Notes: generated by a model from the sequence alone, not told the origin. DNA of 64,000 nucleotides from Bacteroidota bacterium (GCA_026391835.1 JAPLDF010000062.1:1-64000); one strand, 5' to 3'. Shown: positions 34,248-43,109, counted from the stretch's first letter. Program-made: numbers and translations.

Positions 34248-34334
34248 CAAATGTATGCACATGCAAAAGGTTATGAGTGCGAAACCGTCTTAACAAAATC
34301 TTAAGTCAGGTAAATTATCGTCTTAACAAAATCT
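34248..34334 (-). promoter_or_regulatory. Promoter with 16-bp direct repeats ahead of the adhesin/sulfatase unit
   Basis: CGTCTTAACAAAATCT occurs exactly twice, at 34286-34301 and 34319-34334, start to start 33 bp (three helical turns). Downstream on the - strand lies TACATTTG (34255-34248), a good TAnnTTTG -7 element, 20 nt before the 53-aa ORF's ATG. No good -33 element sits at the right distance. A weak -33 with tandem upstream repeats is typical of an activator-dependent promoter. The TPR–LuxR regulator gene just upstream is the obvious candidate activator. Confidence 0.6.
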
Positions 34335-34460
34335 AACATTGCAGTTAAGAATATGATAATAAAGTCTTTAGAGAATGGACGATAATTGCCTGTGAAAGCG
34401 TCTGCCAGGAACCTGCCAGGTATTTTGACACTAAAAGTGTCGTTAGAAAGCAAAATTTTC

Positions 34461-36191
34461 TCAGACCTGGGTGAGGAACGTAACCAAGTTGGTTTGAGAA
34501 CTGGTGATGCCTAATCTTTTTCTGAGGCGCGACCTGGCAACATCCAGAGATGCATGCTGCTGGCCGGTGAGTTCACATATTTCTTTAGTGGAAAGGTTCA
34601 ATCGTAGCAATGCGCACAATTTCAGTTCATTGGAAGTAAGTTCAGGGAATGTTTTCAGCAATCTTTCATAAAATCCGGTATGTACCTGTTTGAACCGCAT
34701 CTCAAACTCATCCCAGGTCCTTTCCCCGGAATCCCTTTGCAGGCTGCCGATTAATTTTAACATACCCGTTTTAATGTTTTCTTCAGTGGCCATTTTTTGA
34801 ATTTCGATCAACTTGTTCGTATGGTCTACCAGAAATTCATTTTTTTTCAAAAGGTTCATGACGTTGATAGCCAGTTCTTTATTCTTGAATTCCAGATCAA
34901 TGGCAAGGTTTTGTTTTTCAAGACGGATGTTCTTAGTTTTAACAATTTGCCTTGAAAGGAATAAAAAACTGATGATCAGTCCGGAAATGATTAGGATTGC
35001 AATGATGGTTATGTAAAAATCCTTTTTCTGTTGTCTGAGTTTTTCTTCCTTGATAGAATTCTCATATTGATTCTGTATCTCCAACTGTGCTAAACGTGAT
35101 GAGTTCATCTCTCTCGCGAGGCTGTCCTTGTATTGGAAGCGGATGGATGCATATTTGTATGCGCTGTCAGTCTTTTTTTGCAGTTTATATATCTGTTCCA
35201 GTTGTGTAGCGCTATTGGTTATGATCTCCTTCATCTTCCTGTCCATACCGGTTTTAAAAGCCTTCATGGTGTATAAAATAGCACTGTCGGGCATATTTCT
35301 TTTCAGATAATATTCTCCCATATTCATGTAACAGACTGAAAGTTGATAAATGCTGCCTGTTTTACGAAAAATATCGGTGGCTTTATTGTAATAGTTCATG
35401 AACCGATCATACTGTTTTTCATTCAGGTAGATGTTTGCCAGGTTCATATAATTCAATGCCAGTCGAAAAATCTGTCCTGATGCCTGGTTTCTTTCAATGG
35501 CCTCATTGTAACAATCGATAGCCGGTCCGATCTCATTTCGATTAACATGAATGAGTGCAATGTTATTCTGTACGTTCGCGATCAGATCTGACCTGTTTAA
35601 TTTCCTGGCCATTGCAAGAGACTTGTTAAAATAGATGATGGCCTTGTCATCGTTACCCTGTTGGTAACAAAACGAGCCAAGACTGTTCAACGACAGGATC
35701 ATTCCTTCCTTGTCATCCAGTCGTTGAAATATTGTAAACGCTGAATAAAAGTCGCTTAAACAATTCTTAAAATCACCCATGTAATTGTGATTTATTCCAA
35801 TGATGAGGACAGCCATTCCTGCCTCCTTGTCCATTTGGGATTCTTCCGCAAGCTGTTTTGCTTTAAGTGTGATCCTTAAGGATGAATCTAACATTGTCCT
35901 TGTCATCATGATCCAGCCAATCTCGATCATTGCCCTGACCTCCTGATTGGTTGAGTGCTCACGAAGCGCTAATGTATAGGCCATTTTAGCATAATCAACA
36001 GCCTGGTCCGGATAAATATTTTTTGCGGCTTTTGTTAACAGGATAAGTGTCTCAATTCTTTGGGCCGGAGAAATATTTGCCTTCAGGTGTGCTTTGAGAC
36101 TGTCAATGGTAACCTCAATACTTTGTGCCCATGCTGACGCAAATATCAGCAGAGAAAAGATTAATGTGGCAAATTTTCGGGTGATCACCAT
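34461..36191 (-). CDS. TPR–membrane–LuxR-type regulator
   Basis: A 576-aa sensor-regulator of a kind common in Bacteroidota. Signal peptide (ATLIFSLLIFASAWAQ); about nine TPR-like helical pairs (about 40-360: NVQNNIALIHVNRNEIGPA, ALNYMNLANIYLNEKQYD); one membrane segment (about 390-412, TIIAILIISGLIISFLFL); a coiled coil; and a C-terminal helix-turn-helix (about 510-576: LTSNELKLCALLRLNLSTKE, LDVARSRLRKRL) of LuxR/Spo0A-like type. The TPRs would be periplasmic and the DNA-binding domain cytoplasmic. It is on the same strand, directly upstream of the adhesin/sulfatase genes, so probable local control. Nothing identifies its signal. Confidence 0.85.
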   Translation of the reverse strand: MVITRKFATLIFSLLIFASAWAQSIEVTIDSLKAHLKANISPAQRIETLILLTKAAKNIYPDQAVDYAKMAYTLALREHSTNQEVRAMIEIGWIMMTRTMLDSSLRITLKAKQLAEESQMDKEAGMAVLIIGINHNYMGDFKNCLSDFYSAFTIFQRLDDKEGMILSLNSLGSFCYQQGNDDKAIIYFNKSLAMARKLNRSDLIANVQNNIALIHVNRNEIGPAIDCYNEAIERNQASGQIFRLALNYMNLANIYLNEKQYDRFMNYYNKATDIFRKTGSIYQLSVCYMNMGEYYLKRNMPDSAILYTMKAFKTGMDRKMKEIITNSATQLEQIYKLQKKTDSAYKYASIRFQYKDSLAREMNSSRLAQLEIQNQYENSIKEEKLRQQKKDFYITIIAILIISGLIISFLFLSRQIVKTKNIRLEKQNLAIDLEFKNKELAINVMNLLKKNEFLVDHTNKLIEIQKMATEENIKTGMLKLIGSLQRDSGERTWDEFEMRFKQVHTGFYERLLKTFPELTSNELKLCALLRLNLSTKEICELTGQQHASLDVARSRLRKRLGITSSQTNLVTFLTQV

Positions 36192-36409
36192 TCAATAAAC
36201 AACGTTTATAACAATACAAAAATAAGGTTTTATATTGCCACCAAAAACAGAAGTCCATTTTTTTTGTAAGTCAGTCTTATACTTTAGCATTAAAACCTTT
36301 AGCTGAAGGGATCAAAAACTCCAAAATAAAATTTCAAAGTAAAATCAAAACAACTCTTACATTATTTGGTATAAAAAGAATTTTATCAAGAGGATTAGTG
36401 CTCTGTATA

Positions 36410-37612
36410 TCAGGCATTGAAAAATGGGTGATCCTTTAACTTCATGGCATTTTCCAGTTTCGAAACCCGGATATACCTGAGAAAAGACTCAGTTGTCCGA
36501 TGTCCGGTAATTTGCATGATTGAAAGCATGGGTACCCCACTGAGATACGCATTTGTGGCAAAGGAACGGCGAACGGTATGAGTTCTTATTTGTAACCACT
36601 TATCAAGATTCCCTTTTGTGATTTTCTTGGTGACTGCATATTCGCCTAACCATCTTAATACACGGTTTGCTTCCTGGTTGGTTGGAATGGTTGTGCCGGA
36701 GCCATACCGGTTGATGATTTCAATTATAATCGGATGTACCGGGATAATGACCGGTTCGTTGGTCTTTTGAGTTTTAACATATAACTTGTTTTCATTGATA
36801 TTTTCAAGAGTAACCTTTGGCCAGTCTGAATGCCGTAGGCCGGTATGGCAATTTAAAACAAAAAGGTCTCTGATTTTTCGCATCCTTAAGTCATCTATTT
36901 TTAGTTTGTATAAGGCATGGATGTCGTCCTCTGTAAGATATATGGTGTCGGCATCCTCTTTTTGAACCTTAAAACCTCTTGCCCTGTGTTCCTGGTTTGT
37001 AGTTAATTTATCTTCATTGGCCTCATTCATCAGGCGCTTGAGACGCCTGACATGTGATCCGATCGTATTCGGTTTAAGATTCGCTGCTTTCAGGTAATCC
37101 GTAAACTTGATATAGAAATCTTTACCGATACTGTCAAATGTCACAATTGTGCCGGTATTCTTTTGAAACGTCTCCAAATGGGTTTTGATGCCATTAAAAT
37201 GTTGAATATGATTCGCAGATACTTTGTTCTTGTATCGTGCCTGGAATATGGGGATGTATTCTACAAGGGAAGTCTTGTTTGATATATCGACATCTTTTCT
37301 CCCGGCAAACACCTGGTAGGCTTCCCGTATCTCAAGGCATTTCTTCTTCACATCCTCCTTGGATATTTTTGCGCCTTTTGGGAATAGTCCATCATACAAG
37401 TTCAGCAAAAAACTGTTGACATCCCGGAGATGTTTATTGGTCTCGACATAATCCTTTACCGGTTTGGCTTTTTGATCTTCATCATCCCATGCCTTTTTAG
37501 GGACATTCAATCCGGTTGAAAATCTTAACCTTTCATGGTTGAAGGTGAAGGTGGCCAGAATCAAGGATCCATTCTTCCGCTCCTTGTCTAAATAGAATTT
37601 AACTGTCGCCAT
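36410..37612 (-). CDS. int: Tyrosine integrase of an integrative element
   Basis: A 400-aa site-specific recombinase. The N-terminal arm-binding domain starts VKFYLDKERKNGSLILATF and includes LNVPKKAWDDE. A SAM-like core-binding domain follows (about 110-210). The catalytic domain carries TGLRHSDW (first Arg), HTVRRSFATNAYL (His-x2-Arg) and GHRTTESFLRYIRVS (His/Trp position and Tyr nucleophile), so it appears intact. Its start faces a tRNA-Val gene 190 nt away, with repeated short motifs between. No excisionase, relaxase or transfer genes are in the window. It could mobilise some or all of the material to its left. Confidence 0.9.
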   Translation of the reverse strand: MATVKFYLDKERKNGSLILATFTFNHERLRFSTGLNVPKKAWDDEDQKAKPVKDYVETNKHLRDVNSFLLNLYDGLFPKGAKISKEDVKKKCLEIREAYQVFAGRKDVDISNKTSLVEYIPIFQARYKNKVSANHIQHFNGIKTHLETFQKNTGTIVTFDSIGKDFYIKFTDYLKAANLKPNTIGSHVRRLKRLMNEANEDKLTTNQEHRARGFKVQKEDADTIYLTEDDIHALYKLKIDDLRMRKIRDLFVLNCHTGLRHSDWPKVTLENINENKLYVKTQKTNEPVIIPVHPIIIEIINRYGSGTTIPTNQEANRVLRWLGEYAVTKKITKGNLDKWLQIRTHTVRRSFATNAYLSGVPMLSIMQITGHRTTESFLRYIRVSKLENAMKLKDHPFFNA

Positions 37613-37625
37613 TGTTGTTTTATAA

Positions 37626-37700
37626 AGTTGCCAGTGCTTTTTGTAAAAGTTGCCAGTGCAAAGGTACGCACTGGCAACTACGTAGCCAATGTTGCCAGTA
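37626..37700. promoter_or_regulatory. Short repeats beside the integrase start (candidate att arm sites/operator)
   Basis: AGTTGCCAGTGC occurs directly at 37626-37637 and 37648-37659, inverted at 37668-37679 (GCACTGGCAACT), with a shorter form GTTGCCAGT at 37691-37699. Four copies in 75 nt next to the integrase start look like integrase arm-binding sites or an autoregulatory operator. The tRNA-Val 3' end, the likely crossover region, is 104 nt further right. Confidence 0.6.
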
Positions 37701-37803
37701 AAAGTTATGAACAGGGGGTAAAATGGTGTAAAGGGATGTAAAAGAAAAACCGCCAGGAGCGGCGGTCTTCATTGATTTTCCTTGATTTTATTGAAATTTG
37801 AAG

Positions 37804-37878
37804 TGGGATGTGAGGGATTCGAACCCACGACCCCCGCCCTGTCAAGGCGATGCTCTAAACCAACTGAGCTAACATCCC
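37804..37878 (-). tRNA. tRNA-Val (GAC)
   Basis: 75-nt cloverleaf on the - strand. The acceptor arms GGGATGT and ACATCCC pair, the D arm has AGCTCAGTTGGTT, the anticodon stem TCGCC/GGCGG encloses loop TTGACAG (anticodon GAC), and the T arm has GGTTCGAATCC. CCA is not encoded. The 3' end points left to the integrase. Confidence 0.93.
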
Positions 37879-37933
37879 ATGGGAGTGCAAAGATATTAAA
37901 ACTTTTGAAAACGAGGCGGAAAAATAAGATATA

Positions 37934-38090
37934 GGCGGACAGGCGGACGGGCGGACAAGCGGACAGGCGGACGGGCGGACGGGCGGACAGATATAATTAA
38001 CGAGGTCACGTTTACTATTCCCCAAATCGTAATTCGTAAATCGTAATTCGTAAATCCCCACTTGTCACCTGTCACTTGTCACTTGTCATT
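37934..38090. repeat. Short tandem repeats between tRNA-Val and flavin reductase
   Basis: Seven 8-bp units (GGCGGACA/GGCGGACG) at 37934-37989, then two 14-bp units AAATCGTAATTCGT at 38024-38051, then CTTGTCAC/CTGTCACTTGTCA repeats at about 38060-38085. No gene. These are simple slippage-prone repeats just downstream of the flavin reductase stop. Confidence 0.8.
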
Positions 38091-38586
38091 ACCTCCTGTA
38101 GATGCCCACGATCTCCCCATAATACACCATATGATAATCCTCCAGCGGGTAGTATCTCTTTATAATTTGCGGATCGAGGGTTGTGGCGTCAATACGGTGT
38201 TTATGCACAATCCGGCATTCGAAATGAATGGCTGATTCTGCAATAAAAAAAGAATCCGCCCTGAAACACTTCTCCATGGTAAAATGACATGCTTCAACCT
38301 TGTCTGTGTCGCGGCCCGACCTGGTTCCGCAAAAGCCTAACTCCTTGCGGAACTCTTCAGGAAGGACACAAACCGAAAAGTCCTTCACCGATTCCATCAG
38401 GCCGTATGTATGCCGCACCGGCCTCACCATAACCGTCATGATCTGCCTGCCCCATATATGCCCGATGGTGCCCCACCCGATGGTCATCGGGTTTGGCGGG
38501 TTCCCGGCAACCAGCAATATCCCGTTCCCATCCAGTTTGTCGAGTGTTTCCTGAAATACATCGAATAATTCAACCTCTTTTCGCAT
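38089..38586 (-). CDS. Flavin reductase-like FMN-binding protein
   Basis: A 165-aa split-barrel flavoprotein of the flavin reductase family. MTIGWGTIGHIWG and MTVMVRPVRHTYGLM match the conserved FMN-binding strands; FSVCVLPEEF and GFCGTRSGRDTDKV follow. Such proteins bind FMN and act as NAD(P)H:flavin oxidoreductases or redox proteins; the physiological partner is unknown. It is transcribed away from the dipeptidyl peptidase gene, with 54 nt between the starts, so the two share a divergent promoter region. Confidence 0.85.
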   Translation of the reverse strand: MRKEVELFDVFQETLDKLDGNGILLVAGNPPNPMTIGWGTIGHIWGRQIMTVMVRPVRHTYGLMESVKDFSVCVLPEEFRKELGFCGTRSGRDTDKVEACHFTMEKCFRADSFFIAESAIHFECRIVHKHRIDATTLDPQIIKRYYPLEDYHMVYYGEIVGIYRR

Positions 38587-38640
38587 AATTCTCTAATTTT
38601 GAAGTTCAAAATTAATCCATTTCCTCAATCCCTGTATTTT

Positions 38641-40869
38641 ATGAGCAGAAGAACGTTCAACATTTTATTTAGCGTGTTTTTCATTTCCATTCAGATGGTG
38701 GGAATGGCCCAGGCCGACAAGAAGGTTATCTCCCTTGAAGATATTTATAAGAACCGGAAGTTTGCCTCAAAAGGGTTCCAGGGAGTGCATTCGATGAACG
38801 ACGGAATCCATTATTGCCAGGTGAAAAAAGACAGCCTGAACCTTTATGAATATGCCACCGGCAATTATACCCGGACGCTGGTGATATCCAAACAACTGAT
38901 ACCTGCGGGAGATACGGTCCCGGTGCCGATGTCTGGTTTTGAATTCAGCGACGATGAAACCAGGCTTCTCTTTTCGGCTGATGAAGAAGCCATCTACCGG
39001 AGGTCGTCAAAGGCAAACTATTATGTATATGACCTTAAGTCGGAGAGGCTCTTTCCGCTGTCAACAAACGGCAAGCAACGGCTGGCGACTTTTTCACCGG
39101 ATGGGAAAAAAATTGCTTTTGTGCGGGATAACAACATTTTTATTTCAGATTTGCCTGCTGAGGCCAGCGTGCCAGGCGCAAAAGATTTACAGGCCCCCCT
39201 GTCCGAATACCAGGTGACTGCCGACGGCAAGGCCAACGAAATCATCAACGGGGCCACCGACTGGGTATATGAAGAAGAATTTGAGTTTTCACAGGCGTTT
39301 GCATGGTCCCCCGACGGGAAAAGGATCGCTTTTTACAGGTTTGATGAAAGCAAGGTGAAAGAATACCAGCTCACCTATTACGGGGACCTTTACCCTGAAC
39401 AGTACAAATATAAATATCCCAAGGCAGGCGAGGACAATTCGGTCGTCGGCATTTACCTGTTTGATCTGGGTTCGAATAAGATCACTCCCGTCGATATCGG
39501 GAAGGAGACCGACATCTATATTCCCAGGATAAAATGGACCGAAGATGCCAGCACGCTGGCACTTTACCGGATGAACCGCCATCAGAACAAGCTTGAGTTG
39601 GTGCTTGCAGATGCTGCAACCGGCAGTTCAAAGGTGATCTATACCGAAGAGAATAAATATTATATCGAGATCAATGATCACTGGCATTTTTTTAAGAACA
39701 AAAAGGAGTTCCTGCTTTCCAGCGAAAAGGACGGGTACCGGCACCTGTACATATATGATATGACCGGCAAACCATTGCGGCAGCTGACCAAGGGCAATTT
39801 TGAGGTGATCGATGTGCTGGGGGTTGATGAAACATCAGGATTGGTCTACTATTCATCCACCGAAACATCACCCATGGATAAGGATATTTGCGCCATAAGT
39901 CTCGACGGGAAGAAAAAGATCCAACTGAATACCCGGCAGGGCGGCAATTCTGTTGAGTTCAATAAAACCTTTTCCTATTATATAGGTCGTTGGTCCGACA
40001 TCAATACCCCTTCGTACATTGCGGTATACAAGTCAAACGGGAAAGAGGTGCGCATGTTGCAGGACAATGCAAAGCTCCGTGAGACCATTGCGGACTACCG
40101 GTTTGTCAAGGCTGAATTTTTCAGGTTCAAAACCTCGGATGGAACCGAACTCAACGGGCTGATGGTAAAACCGCCCGATTTTGATCCGGCGCGGAAGTAC
40201 CCGGTGCTGTTTACCATATATGGCGGTCCGGGTTCCCAGACAGTCAACAACAGCTGGGGGACGGTATCTTCGTGGAACCAGCTTTGGGCCCAGCATGGAA
40301 TCATCGTGGTTTCGGTTGACAACCGCGGCACGGGAGGCAGGGGAGAGGAGTTCAAAAAATGCACCTATCTGCAGCTGGGGAAATATGAGACACTCGACCA
40401 GATTGAAGCCGCCCGGTACCTCGGAACGCTGGGATATGTTGACAAAGCAAGGATTGGCATGTGGGGTTGGAGTTTTGGCGGTTACCTCACGCTGTCGTGC
40501 CTGACCAAGGGTGCCGACTATTTCAGCTTCGGCATCGCCGTGGCCCCGGTAACAAACTGGAAATATTATGACAACATCTACACCGAGCGGTTTATGAGAA
40601 CCCCAAAGGAAAACAATGACGGTTATGAAGACAACTCCCCGGTGAATCATGCCGGCAAAATGAAAGGCAGGTTGCTGCTGATCTGCGGCATGGCCGACGA
40701 CAATGTGCACCCCCAGAACTCCTATGACATGGTTACAGCGCTGGTTGGTGCCGATAAACAATTTGAGTCACAATTCTATCCTAACAGCAACCATGGGATC
40801 TATACCGGGAAGAATACAAGCTTCCATCTGTACAGGCGGATGACCGATTTTATCCTGGGCAACCTTTAA
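38641..40869 (+). CDS. Dipeptidyl peptidase IV (S9 family)
   Basis: About 742 aa from ATG 38641, opening a signal peptide (NILFSVFFISIQMVGMAQA); a TTG at 38599 is in frame upstream but adds nothing recognisable. The N-terminal beta-propeller (about 40-480, WSPDGKRIAFYRFDE) is followed by an alpha/beta hydrolase domain. Ser is in GWSFGGY (about 608-614), Asp near GMADDNVHPQNS (about 683), and His in NSNHGIY (about 716). DWVYEEEF carries the Glu pair that holds the substrate's amino terminus. It removes X-Pro/X-Ala dipeptides, in Bacteroidota from peptides in the periplasm. It is monocistronic by position. Confidence 0.92.
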   Translation: MSRRTFNILFSVFFISIQMVGMAQADKKVISLEDIYKNRKFASKGFQGVHSMNDGIHYCQVKKDSLNLYEYATGNYTRTLVISKQLIPAGDTVPVPMSGFEFSDDETRLLFSADEEAIYRRSSKANYYVYDLKSERLFPLSTNGKQRLATFSPDGKKIAFVRDNNIFISDLPAEASVPGAKDLQAPLSEYQVTADGKANEIINGATDWVYEEEFEFSQAFAWSPDGKRIAFYRFDESKVKEYQLTYYGDLYPEQYKYKYPKAGEDNSVVGIYLFDLGSNKITPVDIGKETDIYIPRIKWTEDASTLALYRMNRHQNKLELVLADAATGSSKVIYTEENKYYIEINDHWHFFKNKKEFLLSSEKDGYRHLYIYDMTGKPLRQLTKGNFEVIDVLGVDETSGLVYYSSTETSPMDKDICAISLDGKKKIQLNTRQGGNSVEFNKTFSYYIGRWSDINTPSYIAVYKSNGKEVRMLQDNAKLRETIADYRFVKAEFFRFKTSDGTELNGLMVKPPDFDPARKYPVLFTIYGGPGSQTVNNSWGTVSSWNQLWAQHGIIVVSVDNRGTGGRGEEFKKCTYLQLGKYETLDQIEAARYLGTLGYVDKARIGMWGWSFGGYLTLSCLTKGADYFSFGIAVAPVTNWKYYDNIYTERFMRTPKENNDGYEDNSPVNHAGKMKGRLLLICGMADDNVHPQNSYDMVTALVGADKQFESQFYPNSNHGIYTGKNTSFHLYRRMTDFILGNL

Positions 40870-40896
40870 CCCAAACATGAAAAGTGTCTCTTAATT

Positions 40897-40959
40897 CCGA
40901 AATCCGAAATCCGAAATCCGAAATTATTTTGGAAATATGGAATTAACATTGTACTTTTG
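40897..40959 (+). promoter_or_regulatory. rpsU promoter and a preceding 7-bp tandem repeat
   Basis: Four units of CCGAAAT (40897-40924) are followed by TTTG (40928-40931) and, 20 nt later, TACTTTTG (40952-40959). This is an excellent match to the Bacteroidota -33/-7 promoter. Transcription would start about 50 nt before rpsU. Confidence 0.75.
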
Positions 40960-41012
40960 CAGTCCTTAATTCAAAATTAGTATTCACATTAACAAGAAAG
41001 TGAGCGAAAAGC

Positions 41013-41210
41013 ATGATTATCGTACCTGTTAAAGAAGGTGAAAGCATTGACAGATCTTTGAAGAAACTGAAGCGTAAATTCGAGAAAACCGGCGTTGTGA
41101 AAGAACTTCGCGAGCGTCAGAAATTTACCAAGCCATCCATCAAGCACCGGGAAGCAGTCAACAAGGCGATTTACATTCAGAAACTCCAGGACGCCGAAGC
41201 CGCCAAGTAA
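41013..41210 (+). CDS. rpsU: Ribosomal protein S21
   Basis: 65-aa small-subunit protein: MIIVPVKEGESIDRSLKKLKRKFEKTG is replaced here by its key parts IIVPVKEGESIDRSLKK and VVKELRERQKFTKPSIKHR, the typical S21 signature with a basic helical tail. It starts the group rpsU–xer–hpf, the usual order in this phylum. Confidence 0.97.
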   Translation: MIIVPVKEGESIDRSLKKLKRKFEKTGVVKELRERQKFTKPSIKHREAVNKAIYIQKLQDAEAAK

Positions 41211-41318
41211 CAGCGATTGAAATTTTTAAGAGGAAATTTTGTTTCCGGTACATATTTTTTGTATATTTACCAGATGATTTTTTATCGGCAGAATTTCTTC
41301 TTGTTTTTTTAGTGATCG

Positions 41319-42194
41319 GTGAAACAACGCTTTCTTGCATATCTGCAATACGAAAAACGGTATTCTACACACACCGTAACTGCCTACCGGATCGATCTGG
41401 ATCAGTTTTTTGAATACCTGAGCCAACTATACAACATCGCTGACATTCCCGAGGTTACCCATCCGATGATCCGTTCATGGCTTGTGAGCCTGATGGAACA
41501 GGGAATCAGCGCAAGGTCCGTCACCCGTAAACTCACTACGCTAAAATCATTTTACAAATTTCTCCAGCGTGATGGTGTCCTTGAAATAAACCCGATGCAA
41601 AAGATTACATCACCCAAAATTTCCAAACGGTTGCCGGTATTTGTGGAAAAGGATAATATGGAGGTCTTGCTGGATCATATAGATTTTGGAGAGGGTTATC
41701 CCGGAATTCGCAACAAACTTATCCTTGAATTGTTCTATGCAACCGGCATGCGGCTGTCGGAACTTGTCAACCTGCAAGAAACTGATCTTGATTTTCACCA
41801 TGATACCATCAAGGTGCTGGGCAAACGAAATAAAGAACGGCTGATCCCGTTTGGTAAAAAGTGTGAATCCCTGATGCGGTTGTACCTTGATGAAAAGAGA
41901 ATAGCATTTGGAGAGGTCAGTGACCTCTTCCTGACCGACAAGGGAACCCCGATTTACCCGAGGATGGTCCATCGCATCGTTACCGGGTACCTGGGCCAGG
42001 TCACGACGCTTGAAAAGAAAAGTCCGCATGTGTTGCGCCATACCTTCGCCACACATCTTTTAAATAATGGAGCCGAACTGAATGCAGTCAAGGAACTTCT
42101 TGGCCACTCAAACCTTTCGGCAACTCAGGTATATACGCATAATACGATTGAAAAATTGAAGACGATCTACAAACAAGCCCATCCAAAGGCATAA
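41319..42194 (+). CDS. xerC: XerC/XerD-type tyrosine recombinase
   Basis: A 291-aa recombinase that resolves chromosome dimers at dif. The start is GTG at 41319 (KQRFLAYLQYEKRYSTHT). The N-terminal SAM-like domain covers about 1-95. The catalytic residues are Arg in TGMRLSELV, Lys in KVLGKRNKERLIPF, His/Arg in HVLRHTFATHLL, His in LGHSNLSATQVYTH, with Tyr in the same motif. It is shorter than and unlike the element integrase, and sits in a conserved core context, so it is chromosomal. XerC and XerD cannot be distinguished from this alone. Confidence 0.92.
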   Translation: MKQRFLAYLQYEKRYSTHTVTAYRIDLDQFFEYLSQLYNIADIPEVTHPMIRSWLVSLMEQGISARSVTRKLTTLKSFYKFLQRDGVLEINPMQKITSPKISKRLPVFVEKDNMEVLLDHIDFGEGYPGIRNKLILELFYATGMRLSELVNLQETDLDFHHDTIKVLGKRNKERLIPFGKKCESLMRLYLDEKRIAFGEVSDLFLTDKGTPIYPRMVHRIVTGYLGQVTTLEKKSPHVLRHTFATHLLNNGAELNAVKELLGHSNLSATQVYTHNTIEKLKTIYKQAHPKA

Positions 42195-42208
42195 AAAAGG
42201 AGGTAGGA

Positions 42209-42508
42209 ATGAATGTAAAAATTAACTCTGTCCATTTCAAGGCTGACAAAAAGCTGGAAGCTTTCATCAATGAAAAGCTTGAGAAACTGCACACCTTTTT
42301 CGAAGGGGTTATTGGCAGTGAGGTGATATTAAAGATGGATAATACTGAAACGCCTGACAATAAAGTTGCCGAAGTGCGTCTTTTAATAAAAGGGTACGAT
42401 CTTTTTGCCAAGAAGGAAGCAACCACGTTTGAAGCGGCGATTGATCTTGCCTCGGAAGCGTTGCGCAAACAACTTGTCAAGCACAAGGAGAAAGTAAGAG
42501 GTAGTTAA
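42209..42508 (+). CDS. hpf: Ribosome hibernation promoting factor, short form
   Basis: A 99-aa HPF/RaiA protein that binds the 30S decoding region and inactivates ribosomes in stationary phase. MNVKINSVHFKADKKLEAFINEKLEKL and the beta strand VAEVRLLIKGYDLFAKKEA are represented here by KADKKLEAFINEKL and EVRLLIKGYDLF. Only the short N-terminal domain is present. It lies 14 nt after the recombinase gene, in the same operon. Confidence 0.93.
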   Translation: MNVKINSVHFKADKKLEAFINEKLEKLHTFFEGVIGSEVILKMDNTETPDNKVAEVRLLIKGYDLFAKKEATTFEAAIDLASEALRKQLVKHKEKVRGS

Positions 42509-42526
42509 TCCGCGGTTTCAGAAAAT

Positions 42527-42565
42527 AACGGGGAGGCAACCAAAAAAAAGGTTGCCTTCCCCGTT
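42527..42565 (+). terminator. Terminator-like stem after hpf
   Basis: AACGGGGAGGCAACC, loop of eight A, and GGTTGCCTTCCCCGTT pair with a single bulged base. Only a short T-containing stretch follows. It separates the hpf operon from the tRNA cluster. Confidence 0.75.
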
Positions 42566-42657
42566 TACGGAAACCCACTGTTAACAAGTGTTTTGGAGTT
42601 CGGTACAGAATTTGTTAAAAAAAACACGCATTTTCCACGTTTAATTTTAATAAATCC

Positions 42658-42688
42658 TTGTTTGGTATTCAAAATGTTTATACTTTTG
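42658..42688 (+). promoter_or_regulatory. Promoter of the tRNA–tuf cluster
   Basis: TTG (42658-42660) and, 20 nt later, TACTTTTG (42681-42688), the same -7 sequence as at rpsU. The first tRNA begins 27 nt downstream. Confidence 0.75.
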
Positions 42689-42714
42689 CAGTCCTTTTAA
42701 AAAAAGGAAAGCCT

Positions 42715-42787
42715 GCCGATGTAGCTCAGCTGGTAGAGCAGCTGATTTGTAATCAGCTGGTCGGCGGTTCGAATCCGTCCATCGGCT
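42715..42787 (+). tRNA. tRNA-Thr (TGT)
   Basis: 73-nt cloverleaf; GCCGATG/CATCGGC acceptor, anticodon loop TTTGTAA with TGT, T arm GGTTCGAATCC. CCA is not encoded. Confidence 0.96.
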
Positions 42788-42880
42788 CTGAATTCCGGAT
42801 CAAACGGAACGAAGAACAAACAGTAAGTGTTCATTGAATCATTGCTTTTAATCATCGGTTCGCCACCTGGCGAATATCCC

Positions 42881-42965
42881 GGGGGGATACCAGAGCGGTC
42901 AAATGGGGCAGACTGTAAATCTGTTGGCGCAGCCTTCGGAGGTTCGAATCCTCCTCCCCCCACCA
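42881..42965 (+). tRNA. tRNA-Tyr (GTA)
   Basis: Class II tRNA with a long variable arm; acceptor GGGGGGA/TCCCCCC, anticodon loop with GTA (GACTGTAAATC). CCA is encoded at 42963-42965. Confidence 0.95.
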
Positions 42966-43021
42966 AACAGGTGGTGAACCGGTGAAAAAAAGAGGTGGCA
43001 GGTTATTTTGCTGCTTATTTT

Positions 43022-43094
43022 GCGGAAGTAGCTCATTTGGTAGAGCGGAAGCCTTCCAAGCTTCAGGTGGCGGGTTCGAGCCCCGTCTTCCGCT
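43022..43094 (+). tRNA. tRNA-Gly (TCC)
   Basis: 73-nt cloverleaf; GCGGAAG/CTTCCGC acceptor, anticodon stem GAAGC/GCTTC with loop CTTCCAA (TCC), T arm GGTTCGAGCC. Confidence 0.96.
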
Positions 43095-43109
43095 CTGTTA
43101 ACGATATTT

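Noticed and set aside
41319-42194. Xer gene as another element integrase
   Set aside because: Core context rpsU–xer–hpf and short Xer-type layout point to chromosomal dimer resolution.
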